Shown here one piece after another: positions 8,378-16,953 of a stretch of 64,000 nucleotides of DNA; position 1 is the first letter of the stretch; the number at the start of each line of letters is the position of its first letter. Both the position numbers and the translations under genes were made by a program. The stretch lies in NCBI GenBank assembly GCA_964640175.1, contig CAZXFW010000001.1, positions 339,779-403,778 of the forward strand, given 5' to 3'. The notes beneath the pieces are model-generated. The model was not told the origin of the DNA, made no database searches, and was given only the letters and a program-made list of their open reading frames with translations. This stretch comes from JACKDX01 sp964640175. Its GTDB lineage: Bacteria; Myxococcota_A; Polyangia; Polyangiales; GCA-016699535.

Positions 8378-10171
8378 TTACTCATCCAAAAATTTAGGCG
8401 GCTTCCCTGTGGCGACGAATTCACCGTCTTGGAATACAAACAAGTTCTGAGATTTGATCGAGTCTCCCCGAGAGCTTACTAGCTCCTGAATCGACTTGAT
8501 GAACGATTTGCCTTCCTGATCGATATCGAGTTCCACAATAAGTTGGAGTACGTCTGTAATTAGGGGGGTCATCGATGCCGGAGCTCGAACATGGAACTGA
8601 GCCATTGTGGCAAGTACTTGCAGTGGATCGTTAACTCCTGATGCATGTAATCCAAGAAGAGCCCCTACTGATTTGGTGGCGATGGATTCCAGGATGTCAA
8701 ATGTTTCGGCCCCTGCTAAATCATCTACGACAATCCAGTCGTAGTGAAACTGGTTGGCTCGTGTGAGGACAGTTGCTGCTGCAGCTTGATCAAAGGCATC
8801 GCCTCGGGTCAGAGCAATCATTTGATCGTGTTGAATGTCTAAGCTCACATCACTTTCGACGCTTAGGATCCAGTCGGTTCGTGCAAGCAGACTACCCAGT
8901 GCACTTAGTAGCGTTGAAACACCAGAGCGAGGAGGTCCACTTAGGAGTATTTTGCATTTGTGTTGAAGGGCTTGTTTCAACAGCAACAACATGTCTTCGG
9001 ACAACATGCCTTGTTCGAGCAATGTCTCGGTAGAGATTCCTAGACCTTTTACACGACGAATTCTCAAGATTGGGCCATGCGGCGCAATTGCACGTTGCCA
9101 CAGAGTCACTTGGCTACCGTCTGGTAAGCGCATTTGTTGAATGGGCTTGTCGGGTTGAAAACTTATTCCGGCTTGTGCGAAGAGGCGTCGTGCGGCTGTT
9201 TCGAGTGCTTGATGAGACGAGTAGGTAATGCACTCTAGGGGTTTGAGTCCGTTACCAAAGTCAGCAAAAATATGCTGAGGCCCTTTGATGAGCAGTTCTT
9301 GTATTTGTCGATCCGTCAATAAGCGTTCCAATGTGCCAAGCCCCAATGCTTCGTGAAACGCAGCTTCTGCTAAGGCATCTCGATCGATACGTTCATCCAT
9401 AAGCCCTTGGGTTTCCAGCTCTTGCATTGCAGTATCGATATGCTTTTCAGCGAGTGTGCGGCGTGTGTTGCCATCGGCTGTAGTTGGCTCTACCTGGTGA
9501 TTGTCAAACGATCGGTTGAGGTGGGCCATGAGTAGGCGCAGCGCAGCGTTTAGGTCTGTGGCTTTGGAAAAATTTGCATCGAGCGTAAATCGAGACCACG
9601 GTAGACGGGAAACACGACCTTTTTTTTCTCGTCCAGCCAAAGAACGGGGCGCTGTAGAGGGCCGAACCGAGAGAGGCGGAAGAGGTTCTCCCGGGGGTGG
9701 TGCTGACAGACTGGGTGAGACGGCAGGTGGTAAGGAGCTGGTAAACGGCGACGCGGCTTGCACTTCGTCTCCGGGCATACTTCCCCGAGGAGGGGCTGAA
9801 GGCTGGATGCTGCCCACTGCAGAAGATGAAGAGGGAGGGGAAGACGCAGCCATGGGTCCAGGCACCATCGACCCGGGAGATACATCACTGACTAGGCTGA
9901 GCACGAAGTCGCCAACGTATACTTTGTCTTCACCCCGTACGACGACTGGAGAGGTGATTTTCCGCCCATTCACGTAGGTGCCATTGGTGCTTTTGAGATC
10001 GACCACGATGAAACGCCCGTCTTTAAGAACGATGCGAGAATGGCGTTTGGAGACATTGCCCTTGGGAAGCATGATGTCGTTGCCTTTGGTACGACCAATC
10101 GTGATTTCGGGCTTGTCAAACTCAAGTCGCCGTTGAGCTCCACCTTTTTCGGTTATGACAACGGTGATCAT
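8378..10171 (-). CDS. FHA domain fused to degenerate CpaF-like secretion ATPase domain
   Basis: A 597-residue protein in three parts. Residues 1-95 form an FHA phosphothreonine-binding domain (IGRTKGND, SKRHSRI, LKSTNGTYVNG). Residues about 100-190 are a Pro/Ser-rich linker. The rest aligns with CpaF/TadA-type ATPases of type II/IV secretion (RLPDGSQV, GLHASGVNDPL). The P-loop reads GPPRSGVST at residues 412-420, with Val418 where the nucleotide-binding Lys should be, and the usual Walker B GEVRG is DDLAG. It is therefore probably not a normal ATPase. No other tad or type II secretion gene is adjacent; it sits between transketolase and fbp on the same strand. FHA fusions to CpaF are known in Myxococcota; the role here is unknown. 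Confidence 0.85.
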   Translation of the reverse strand: MITVVITEKGGAQRRLEFDKPEITIGRTKGNDIMLPKGNVSKRHSRIVLKDGRFIVVDLKSTNGTYVNGRKITSPVVVRGEDKVYVGDFVLSLVSDVSPGSMVPGPMAASSPPSSSSAVGSIQPSAPPRGSMPGDEVQAASPFTSSLPPAVSPSLSAPPPGEPLPPLSVRPSTAPRSLAGREKKGRVSRLPWSRFTLDANFSKATDLNAALRLLMAHLNRSFDNHQVEPTTADGNTRRTLAEKHIDTAMQELETQGLMDERIDRDALAEAAFHEALGLGTLERLLTDRQIQELLIKGPQHIFADFGNGLKPLECITYSSHQALETAARRLFAQAGISFQPDKPIQQMRLPDGSQVTLWQRAIAPHGPILRIRRVKGLGISTETLLEQGMLSEDMLLLLKQALQHKCKILLSGPPRSGVSTLLSALGSLLARTDWILSVESDVSLDIQHDQMIALTRGDAFDQAAAATVLTRANQFHYDWIVVDDLAGAETFDILESIATKSVGALLGLHASGVNDPLQVLATMAQFHVRAPASMTPLITDVLQLIVELDIDQEGKSFIKSIQELVSSRGDSIKSQNLFVFQDGEFVATGKPPKFLDE

Positions 10172-10233
10172 TGATTCTCCTCGTTTCCCCTGGACGTTTT
10201 AGCAAGTCCAAAGGGGCTTGAAAAGCAGGGATG

Positions 10234-11190
10234 TTACCTGGAATGACGACGCATGGCTTCAAGTACGACATGATAGATGCCATCGGCATCTAACTGAAAT
10301 TTCCGATATAAATCCTCAGGGGAACCGCTTTCTCCAAACACATCGGGGATGCCATGAATTCGCAGCATACCGAGCCCCTGAGCACTTAGGATTTCCGCAA
10401 TCACGCTGCCAATACCGCCCATTATAGTGTGATCTTCTACCGAGACACAGACAGACACTCCCTTGGCGATCTGGGCTACTTCATTGGAGTCCAGAGGCTT
10501 AATGGATGGCACATTGATCACCCCTACATCCACACCTTCTGCAGCCAATAAATGCTTTGCTTGCATCGCGTGCATGACAGTACCTCCAGAAGCAAAGAGC
10601 GCGACGTCTTTTCCAGTGCTCAAGACATCAAGCTTGCCTGGGGTAAACGCATAGCCTTCTTTGTGCACGGGGGTGAGATCTTGTCGTGTCAGACGCAAGT
10701 AGGCTGGGCCTTTGCGCGTGCTAAGGTAGTTCATGATAGCATGCGTTTCGATTTCATCAGCAGGCTGGAACACTTCCATGGTGGGCAGGCTTCGCATTAG
10801 GGCAATGTCTTCCAAGCCCATTTGTGAATATCCGTCTGGTCCGATGCCGACCCCAGCGTGAGTACCCACCATGATGACATTGGCTTTGCTGTAAGCTACG
10901 GAAATCTTAATCGTCTCAAAGCGACCCGCAAGGAAACATGCGAAGGAGCAGCAAAACGCTTGCTTATTTGACAGCGCAAGCCCAGCGGCAACGCCTATCA
11001 TGTTTTGTTCAGCAATTCCCATTTCGAAAAAACGTTCAGGGAATTTTTTAGCAAAAAGCTCGCTTTTGGTAGATTTTGCGAGATCTGCATCAAGCACAAC
11101 GATGTGTGGATGCTGTTCTCCTAGCTTTGCCAACGATTCCCCGAAGGCTTGGCGACTGGCTTTAGCTTTAGCACTTTGAAGTGTGCTCAT
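10234..11190 (-). CDS. Transketolase, C-terminal (pyrimidine-binding) subunit
   Basis: The 318-residue protein corresponds to the second half of transketolase: the pyrimidine-binding domain (VVLDADLAKSTK, FFEMGIAEQNMIGVAAGLAL, with the catalytic Glu of GIAEQN) and the C-terminal domain (SVEDHTIMGGIGSVIAEIL). Together with the upstream subunit it moves two-carbon units between sugar phosphates using thiamine diphosphate. Its ATG overlaps the stop of the N-terminal subunit by 4 bases, as expected for a 1:1 complex. Two-gene transketolases are common in bacteria and archaea. Confidence 0.93.
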   Translation of the reverse strand: MSTLQSAKAKASRQAFGESLAKLGEQHPHIVVLDADLAKSTKSELFAKKFPERFFEMGIAEQNMIGVAAGLALSNKQAFCCSFACFLAGRFETIKISVAYSKANVIMVGTHAGVGIGPDGYSQMGLEDIALMRSLPTMEVFQPADEIETHAIMNYLSTRKGPAYLRLTRQDLTPVHKEGYAFTPGKLDVLSTGKDVALFASGGTVMHAMQAKHLLAAEGVDVGVINVPSIKPLDSNEVAQIAKGVSVCVSVEDHTIMGGIGSVIAEILSAQGLGMLRIHGIPDVFGESGSPEDLYRKFQLDADGIYHVVLEAMRRHSR

Positions 11191-12023
11191 GGCGTTACCT
11201 CCAATTCGGTCAGAGCTTGCGTTAACTCTTCTTGGCTAGGCGCGGCGCCGTGCCAACGCATGTCATTTTCCATGAAAGAAACCCCTTTGCCTTTGATGGT
11301 ATTGGCTATGATGATTTTAGGGGCGCCCTGATGTTGTTTGGCCCATGTAAACCCTTCTAAGATCTCTGCATAGTTGTGTCCGTCAATCGTGGTGACCTGC
11401 CAGCCAAATGCTTTCCATTTATCTGCCAAGGGTTCTAAAGGCATGACTTCCTTTGTGAACCCGTCGATTTGTCCACCGTTGTGATCGAGGATGGCGATGA
11501 GATTGTCTGATTTGTATTTTGCAGCGCTCATAGCTGCTTCCCATACTTGCCCCTCTTGAATTTCACCGTCACCAAGCATGCAGTACACATGGTATGTCTT
11601 TCGGTCGATCGAAGCGGCAAGTGCCATTCCTTGAGCTACAGATAGCCCTTGTCCTAAGGAGCCTGTACACGCTTCAATACCAGGCACTGTATCAACTACA
11701 GGATGTCCTTGCAGAGGTGAACCCAACGAGCGTAACGAGTTTAGATCACTTCGGTTGAAGTAACCGCGATGTGCAAGCACAGCATATAACGCTGGTACTC
11801 CGTGACCTTTAGAGAGAACAAAGCGATCACGTTCTGGCCAATCGGGTTGTTTCGGATTGTGTTGCAGTACATATTCGAACAGAGTGGCAATCACATCAAC
11901 TGCGCTTAGCGAGCCTCCAGGATGTCCACTTCCTGCAGCAGTGATCATTTCCAAAATATCCCTGCGCATTGAGGTGCAGAGTTTGGTGAGGTGTGCAACG
12001 TGATCTATGGATTGTGATGTCAT
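11187..12023 (-). CDS. Transketolase, N-terminal (TPP-binding) subunit
   Basis: The 278-residue protein is the diphosphate-binding half of transketolase. It shows the N-terminal AGSGHPGGSLSAVD motif, the SKGHGVPALYA segment, and the thiamine diphosphate motif MLGDGEIQEGQVWEAAMSA ending in DHNGGQIDG. It is the first gene of a minus-strand run that continues with the C-terminal subunit, the FHA/CpaF-like protein, fbp and the EVE protein. Pentose phosphate shuffling and FBPase in one operon suggest a sugar-phosphate recycling unit; no phosphoribulokinase or Rubisco gene is in the window to argue for a Calvin cycle. Confidence 0.93.
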   Translation of the reverse strand: MTSQSIDHVAHLTKLCTSMRRDILEMITAAGSGHPGGSLSAVDVIATLFEYVLQHNPKQPDWPERDRFVLSKGHGVPALYAVLAHRGYFNRSDLNSLRSLGSPLQGHPVVDTVPGIEACTGSLGQGLSVAQGMALAASIDRKTYHVYCMLGDGEIQEGQVWEAAMSAAKYKSDNLIAILDHNGGQIDGFTKEVMPLEPLADKWKAFGWQVTTIDGHNYAEILEGFTWAKQHQGAPKIIIANTIKGKGVSFMENDMRWHGAAPSQEELTQALTELEVTP

Positions 12024-12177
12024 TGGGTGGGGTTTCTATCATGGATCTGACCCAAGAAACCACATCGGATGTGCAGGGAAAAAGACAGCCCAATTTGCCC
12101 TTAAAGCAGCCATTCTTCTCCTAGATGTCCAGGGTAAGACGGAGTATGCTGCTCGCTAAACCAAGCGTAGGTGCTCA

Positions 12178-13266
12178 ATGCATAATTTTCAAGACTTCTC
12201 GTTACGCAGGCCTTTCGTCCTGCTGATGACACTATCCATCACGGTGCTTTTTTTAGTGATGATCCGGTCGTTTATTTTTCCGATGTTGTTTGCAGCGCTA
12301 ATTGCAGGCTTGGTTGCAGGGCCTTATGTTAAGTTATGTCGTAAACTCAATGGTAGAAAATCACTCTCTGCTGCGTTGGTCGTTGTAGGTTTTTTTATAG
12401 TGGTGCTGTTACCTCTGATAGGCATCATGGGCATGGTGATTGCAGAGGCCATCAGCGTCACGGCTTTTGGCAAGGAGTGGTTGAGCGCGCATATCAACCA
12501 GCCAGGAGGATTGGCTGCGGAAATTCCAGATTGGATTCCCTACGCTCAAGGACTACGCAACTACAGCTCTCAGACTGCGGCAAAGGTGGGACAATTTGCA
12601 GGAGCCATAGGCTCATTTTTGGTGCAACATCTGTCCAATCTTACCCAACTCACCGTAGCGCTTTTTATAGATTTGTTTGTATTTGCCTATGCCCTCTATT
12701 TTTTTTGTGTGAGTGGTCCGCAGGTTTTATCCACGGTTCTTAGCTACATTCCCCTTTCCGGACACGATAAAGCGAAGATCTTAGACAAAGGACTGTCAGT
12801 GACACGAGCCACACTCAAGGGCACCTTTGTCATCGGGATTATTCAGGGATTGCTTGCAGGTATAGCGTTTGCCGTTCTAGGCATTCCCGGCGCGCTCTTC
12901 TGGAGCGTGGTCATGGCAGTATTTTCAATTATACCAGGCATCGGTACGGCGTTGGTTTGGGTGCCTGCGGTCGTATTTCTGCTTTTTCAACACCGGATGG
13001 GTGCGGCATTAGGCCTTACGCTTTGGTGCAGTCTCATTGTTGGCACCGTGGACAATATATTGAGGCCCCGATTGGTGGGAAGTGATACCAAAATGCCAGA
13101 TTTGTTAATCTTGGTAAGCACCTTAGGTGGACTCGCGTTGTTTGGAGCCTCGGGGATCGTGTTAGGCCCACTTGTTGCGGCGTTGTTCATGATGGCATGG
13201 GAAATTTATGGGGTTGCTTTTAAAGACAAAGTTCAACCTGACGCCATCGTTATCGATAAAGAATAG
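12178..13266 (+). CDS. AI-2E family transporter (TqsA/PerM-like)
   Basis: A 362-residue integral membrane protein with the helix pattern of the AI-2E/PerM family: paired N-terminal helices, a soluble loop near residues 95-160, and the conserved C-terminal stretch with GIPGALFWSVVMAVFSIIPGIG and VDNILRPRLVGSDTKMPDLLILVSTLGG. Members are variously reported as autoinducer-2 exporters, cation antiporters or transporters of unknown substrate, so no substrate is claimed. It is convergent with cysE. About 150 bases upstream of it, divergent from transketolase, hold no gene I can recognise. Confidence 0.92.
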   Translation: MHNFQDFSLRRPFVLLMTLSITVLFLVMIRSFIFPMLFAALIAGLVAGPYVKLCRKLNGRKSLSAALVVVGFFIVVLLPLIGIMGMVIAEAISVTAFGKEWLSAHINQPGGLAAEIPDWIPYAQGLRNYSSQTAAKVGQFAGAIGSFLVQHLSNLTQLTVALFIDLFVFAYALYFFCVSGPQVLSTVLSYIPLSGHDKAKILDKGLSVTRATLKGTFVIGIIQGLLAGIAFAVLGIPGALFWSVVMAVFSIIPGIGTALVWVPAVVFLLFQHRMGAALGLTLWCSLIVGTVDNILRPRLVGSDTKMPDLLILVSTLGGLALFGASGIVLGPLVAALFMMAWEIYGVAFKDKVQPDAIVIDKE

Positions 13267-13286
13267 GCTGATATCCAGATAGTGGA

Positions 13287-14120
13287 TTAGGAAATTTTGG
13301 GTTTATCGTCATCTGATTGAGGAAGGTCGTTGGTGGCCAATTCTGCATCGATCAAATGGGGAGTGTCGTGTTCAGTGGGTGAAGGCAAGTTAAGTGTTTT
13401 TTCAATCTGATTAAGACGTACACGAAGCAGATCATTTTCATCCCGTAGGGCACGGATCATTTCTGTGACTGGGTCAGGCAGATTTGCATGGTCTAGCGTT
13501 GATTCAAAACGTGCTTTGGGATCAGCGCGACGAGGGACAATTCTCCCGGGCACGCCCACGACGGTGGCACCTTCAGGTACAGATCGAATCACGACAGAGC
13601 CTGATCCAATGCGTGCCCCATCACCAATCGTGATGCCTCCAAGGACACAGGCGTTTGATCCAATCACTACTCGCTTGCCGATTTGAGGATGGCGAGTGGT
13701 ACGAGTCATGCTTGTTCCACCAAGCACAACGCCTTTGTACAAAATGCATTCATCGCCAATAACAGCAGTTTCTCCAATGACTACGCCCATGCCGTGATCA
13801 ATAAACACACTGCGTCCAATCAAAGCGCCCGGGTGGATTTCAATGCCTGTCACTAATCGACTGACATGAGATAGTAGCTTTGCAGCTAGCAAAAATTTTC
13901 GCTTCCATAGCGCATGAGCCAATCGATGCATCCATAATGCATGCAGTCCGGGATAGGTAAGTATAATTTCTAGGCGGCTACGAGCTGCAGGATCGTGATG
14001 CAGTACGGCGTCGATGTCGCGAAAAAAACAGACTTTGGCTTGCTTAATGCAACGCCAGAGCCCTGAGGGATGATGAGTGCAGTTATCCGAGGGTGGAGTA
14101 GTGACGGGCGTGTCAGTCAT
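13287..14120 (-). CDS. cysE: Serine O-acetyltransferase
   Basis: CysE makes O-acetylserine from serine and acetyl-CoA, the first step of cysteine synthesis. The 277-residue protein has the N-terminal helical domain (DPAARSRLEIILTYPGLHALWMHR) and a left-handed beta-helix of hexapeptide repeats with the diagnostic GIEIHPGALIG, FIDHGMGVVIGETA and LGGTS segments, ending in PEGATVVGVPGRIV. A hydrophilic C-terminal tail of about 65 residues is longer than in EpsC-type enzymes. It is divergent from smr-cysQ; the 62-base gap between them must hold both promoters. CysQ next door also belongs to sulfur assimilation. Confidence 0.93.
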   Translation of the reverse strand: MTDTPVTTPPSDNCTHHPSGLWRCIKQAKVCFFRDIDAVLHHDPAARSRLEIILTYPGLHALWMHRLAHALWKRKFLLAAKLLSHVSRLVTGIEIHPGALIGRSVFIDHGMGVVIGETAVIGDECILYKGVVLGGTSMTRTTRHPQIGKRVVIGSNACVLGGITIGDGARIGSGSVVIRSVPEGATVVGVPGRIVPRRADPKARFESTLDHANLPDPVTEMIRALRDENDLLRVRLNQIEKTLNLPSPTEHDTPHLIDAELATNDLPQSDDDKPKIS

Positions 14121-14182
14121 TGCGTCGTTAAGGTAGTGAGTCCCGTCTACGCTGTCGAGACCGGTTGCAGTATGCTGCTCTT

Positions 14183-14683
14183 ATGCCCAAGGACGACAAA
14201 GACTGGAAGTCTCAGGTCAACCCTCTGTCTGGGAGCCGGCGGAAACCCTTGGATATCCAAGAATCCGAAAAAGCGCATTTGGCTAAAATTTCTAAAAATT
14301 ACGACAATTTTGACATAAAAATTGATGAAAACAAGACGGTTTATGCAAAACGTGCCGATGTGAGTCACACCTTATTGCGTGAGCTTGCAAGTGACCGTGT
14401 GCCTATTGATGCGAGCGTAGACCTACATGGCTTTACTCGAGAGGAGGCTCGGTCACGCGTGATTTGCTTTGTACAGCATGCAAGAAGCGCAGGTTATCGC
14501 ACTCTTTTAGTGATTCATGGTAAAGGATTACATACCCAAGATGGGGTTGGTGTTCTGGGCGAAGAAGTGCTGGACACGTTATGTCGTGGAGAGATTGCCT
14601 CGTGGGTTCTCGCCTTGACGACAGCACATCGTCGATGGGGCGGTACCGGAGCGCTAGTGGTTAAGCTGACAAGGAAACAATGA
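14183..14683 (+). CDS. Smr domain protein
   Basis: A 166-residue protein whose C-terminal 90 residues form a Smr (MutS2 C-terminal-like) domain with VDLHGFTREEAR, LLVIHGKGLHT and RRWGGTGALVVKL. Stand-alone Smr domains are often nucleases acting on nucleic acids; the bacterial SmrB form cleaves mRNA at collided ribosomes. The first 60 residues are Lys-rich and probably unstructured. I use the ATG at 14183; a TTG at 14165 is in frame. A TATGCT at 14171-14176 ends only 6 bases before the ATG, so the transcript may be leaderless. Its stop overlaps the cysQ start by 4 bases. Confidence 0.88.
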   Translation: MPKDDKDWKSQVNPLSGSRRKPLDIQESEKAHLAKISKNYDNFDIKIDENKTVYAKRADVSHTLLRELASDRVPIDASVDLHGFTREEARSRVICFVQHARSAGYRTLLVIHGKGLHTQDGVGVLGEEVLDTLCRGEIASWVLALTTAHRRWGGTGALVVKLTRKQ

Positions 14684-15504
14684 GTTATATTTCTGAGCTT
14701 GAACGTGCTTGCACGATTGCCAAAGATGCAGGACGCATTGTGTTGGACATATACCAGACACACTTTGATTATGAACTTAAAGACGGTGTTGACCCGGTTA
14801 CAAAGGCAGATCGTATTGCGAATGCATATATTGTAGATGCATTACGTAACGCATTTCCTTCAGATGGTGTGGTTGCTGAGGAAACGGAAGACACATCAGA
14901 TGCGCTTCATAAGACACGGTGTTGGTACGTCGATCCCTTAGATGGCACGAAAGAATTCATCAAACGGAATGGTGAGTTTTCAGTGATGCTTGGGCTTGCA
15001 GTTCAAGGTGAAGCGATTTTAGGCGTGGTGTATCAGCCTGTGACAGATAAGCTTTACTCTGGTGTTATTGGCCAAGGAGCGCGCTTACAATGCAATAAGC
15101 ACAGTCAAGAGCTTCGTGTGAGCGAGATTGATGAGCCTAGGCAATTAAGTTTTGTGTCATCAAGATCGCATCGGTCTGAGGCAGTGGATAAACTTATTAA
15201 AGAGTTAGGCATACAACGGCAATCCGTATCTGGATCTGTAGGATTAAAGGTAGGGCTAATTGCAGAAAAAAAGGCGGATCTGTACGTACATATGTCGGAT
15301 CGTTCTTGTGCGTGGGATGCATGTGCTCCCGAGGCAATAGTACGTGCTGCTGGAGGTCGATTTACAGATTTAGCAGGTGCACCTTTTGTCTATGATGGAG
15401 CGGACATGCGTAACCGAAGGGGAATTATAGCCTGTAATGCAAAGTCATTTGATCATGTGTTGCCAAGTATTAGAGCTATTGGTGAAAGCATGCATTTGAT
15501 CTAA
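14680..15504 (+). CDS. cysQ: 3'(2'),5'-bisphosphate nucleotidase (CysQ type)
   Basis: A member of the inositol monophosphatase superfamily that dephosphorylates 3'-phosphoadenosine 5'-phosphate, a by-product of sulfate assimilation. The 274-residue protein shows the metal-binding motifs VAEETED, WYVDPLDGTKEFIKRNGEFSV and, near the C-terminus, CAWDACAPEAIVRAAGG. The KEF context after DGT separates CysQ from inositol monophosphatases. It overlaps smr by 4 bases and is followed 14 bases later by otsA, so smr-cysQ-otsA-otsB may be one transcript. Confidence 0.92.
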   Translation: MSYISELERACTIAKDAGRIVLDIYQTHFDYELKDGVDPVTKADRIANAYIVDALRNAFPSDGVVAEETEDTSDALHKTRCWYVDPLDGTKEFIKRNGEFSVMLGLAVQGEAILGVVYQPVTDKLYSGVIGQGARLQCNKHSQELRVSEIDEPRQLSFVSSRSHRSEAVDKLIKELGIQRQSVSGSVGLKVGLIAEKKADLYVHMSDRSCAWDACAPEAIVRAAGGRFTDLAGAPFVYDGADMRNRRGIIACNAKSFDHVLPSIRAIGESMHLI

Positions 15505-15518
15505 GAAATAGAGTTAAG

Positions 15519-16952
15519 ATGCATGCACCCTCCCGATTAATCATCGTTTCAAACCGCGGTCCCTATATTGAGAAGCTAGTGCGAGGGAAACGGAAACGAG
15601 TTCGTGCCGCAGGTGGCTTAGTTACCGCGCTTGATCCTGTGCTTCGGAAACGAGGAGGCGTGTGGGTGAGCACGGAAGAACAGCTATCAGGTCGAGCTGG
15701 GGGCGCTACAGAGCTCGCTCAACGTGCGTCCGTACCCGGAGAGACCTTGGAACCCGAGGACTATCGAATCGTGGAAGTTCCGTTAGCGCGTGCCATTCAA
15801 AGTGGCTACTACGATGGTGTTTCGAATGCGGTGTTATGGCCACTCTTGCATAGTTTCCCTCCCACGATTCGTGTAGGAAAAGCTCCTTGGGCGAACTACG
15901 TGCAGGTGAATCATGCGTTTGCAGAGAGAGTGGTTGATTGCAGCAATTCTTCGGATTTAATTTGGGTACATGATTTTCACTTGATGCTTGTCCCGGCGTT
16001 AATTAGAGAACGTCGGGATAAAGTAAAGATTGGTTGGTTCTGTCATGTGCCGTGGCCTGGCCCAGATTTGTTTGGGATTTTGCCTTGGCGTGAAGACATT
16101 CTCGAAGGGTTATTAGGTGCAGATGTACTGGCGTTTCATACAGAAGGCTATGTAAGAAATTTTTTGGATTGTGTGGCTAGATTTACCGGCGCCCGCGTCG
16201 ATTATGAAAAGCGCACCATTCGTATGAAACTAAGAAGGATACGTGTTGAAGTGGCACCCATAGGGATTCCTGTGGATGAAGTGCAGACATTGGCATCTAA
16301 TCCTGCAGTTGCCGCACAAATCGAGCAAATTCGTTCACGCGTTGGGGGAAGAAAGATTGTTCTTGGAGTAGATCGTCTTGATTATACCAAGGGAATTCCA
16401 GAGCGCATTCTCGGATTTGAACAATTTCTAAAGAGCGATCGTTCAGCGCGTAATCGATATGTGTATGTGCAGATCATGGTACCGAGCCGTATCGATGTCG
16501 ATGCCTATGCAAAACTGAAGTCCGAGGTCGATCGATTGGTGGGAGATATCAATGGGCGATTTAGCTCGGTTGGAAGAGTCGCAATTCACTACTTGTATCG
16601 AAGCCTTGATCAGTTGTCGTTGTATGCACACTACTGTGCAGCCGATGTGGCATTGGTCACGCCTCTTCGAGACGGGATGAATCTTGTTGCACAGGAATTT
16701 GTTGCAAATCGTTTGGATTGCAATGGAGTGTTGATTCTAAGTGAGTTTGCGGGTGCTGCGTGTTATCTCAAAGATGCTGTGATGGTGAATCCTTATAACA
16801 TCACTGAGTTGGGAGAGTCCTTAAAGGTAGCGCTAACCATGTCTGAGCGTGAACAACGCAAGCGGATGCGCTCATTGCGTACGGAAGTACACAAATTGGA
16901 TGTCCATCGCTGGGCGGAGACATGTATTAAATCTATTGAACAGAGGACATAA
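15519..16952 (+). CDS. otsA: Trehalose-6-phosphate synthase
   Basis: OtsA (GT20) joins UDP-glucose and glucose 6-phosphate to trehalose 6-phosphate. The 477-residue length matches E. coli OtsA (474). Signatures in order: SNRGPY and AAGGLVTALDPVL near the N-terminus, WVHDFHLMLVPALIR, GWFCHVPWPGPDLFGILPW, then the donor-site VDRLDYTKGIPERILGFEQF and LRDGMNLVAQEFVA. It is followed after one base by otsB, giving a complete OtsA-OtsB route to trehalose, a compatible solute and stress protectant. Confidence 0.95.
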   Translation: MHAPSRLIIVSNRGPYIEKLVRGKRKRVRAAGGLVTALDPVLRKRGGVWVSTEEQLSGRAGGATELAQRASVPGETLEPEDYRIVEVPLARAIQSGYYDGVSNAVLWPLLHSFPPTIRVGKAPWANYVQVNHAFAERVVDCSNSSDLIWVHDFHLMLVPALIRERRDKVKIGWFCHVPWPGPDLFGILPWREDILEGLLGADVLAFHTEGYVRNFLDCVARFTGARVDYEKRTIRMKLRRIRVEVAPIGIPVDEVQTLASNPAVAAQIEQIRSRVGGRKIVLGVDRLDYTKGIPERILGFEQFLKSDRSARNRYVYVQIMVPSRIDVDAYAKLKSEVDRLVGDINGRFSSVGRVAIHYLYRSLDQLSLYAHYCAADVALVTPLRDGMNLVAQEFVANRLDCNGVLILSEFAGAACYLKDAVMVNPYNITELGESLKVALTMSEREQRKRMRSLRTEVHKLDVHRWAETCIKSIEQRT

Positions 16953-16953
16953 C

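Noticed and set aside
9501..9977. 158-codon plus-strand frame opposite the Pro-rich linker of the FHA protein
   Set aside because: Antisense of a low-complexity Pro/Ser region naturally lacks stops and gives a Gly/Arg-rich shadow; no binding site or motif.
12142..14180. The 12-mer AGTATGCTGCTC occurs shortly upstream of both the AI-2E gene (12142) and smr (14169)
   Set aside because: Many identical 12-mers are expected by chance in 64 kb, and no matching -35 element or wider similarity surrounds the two copies.
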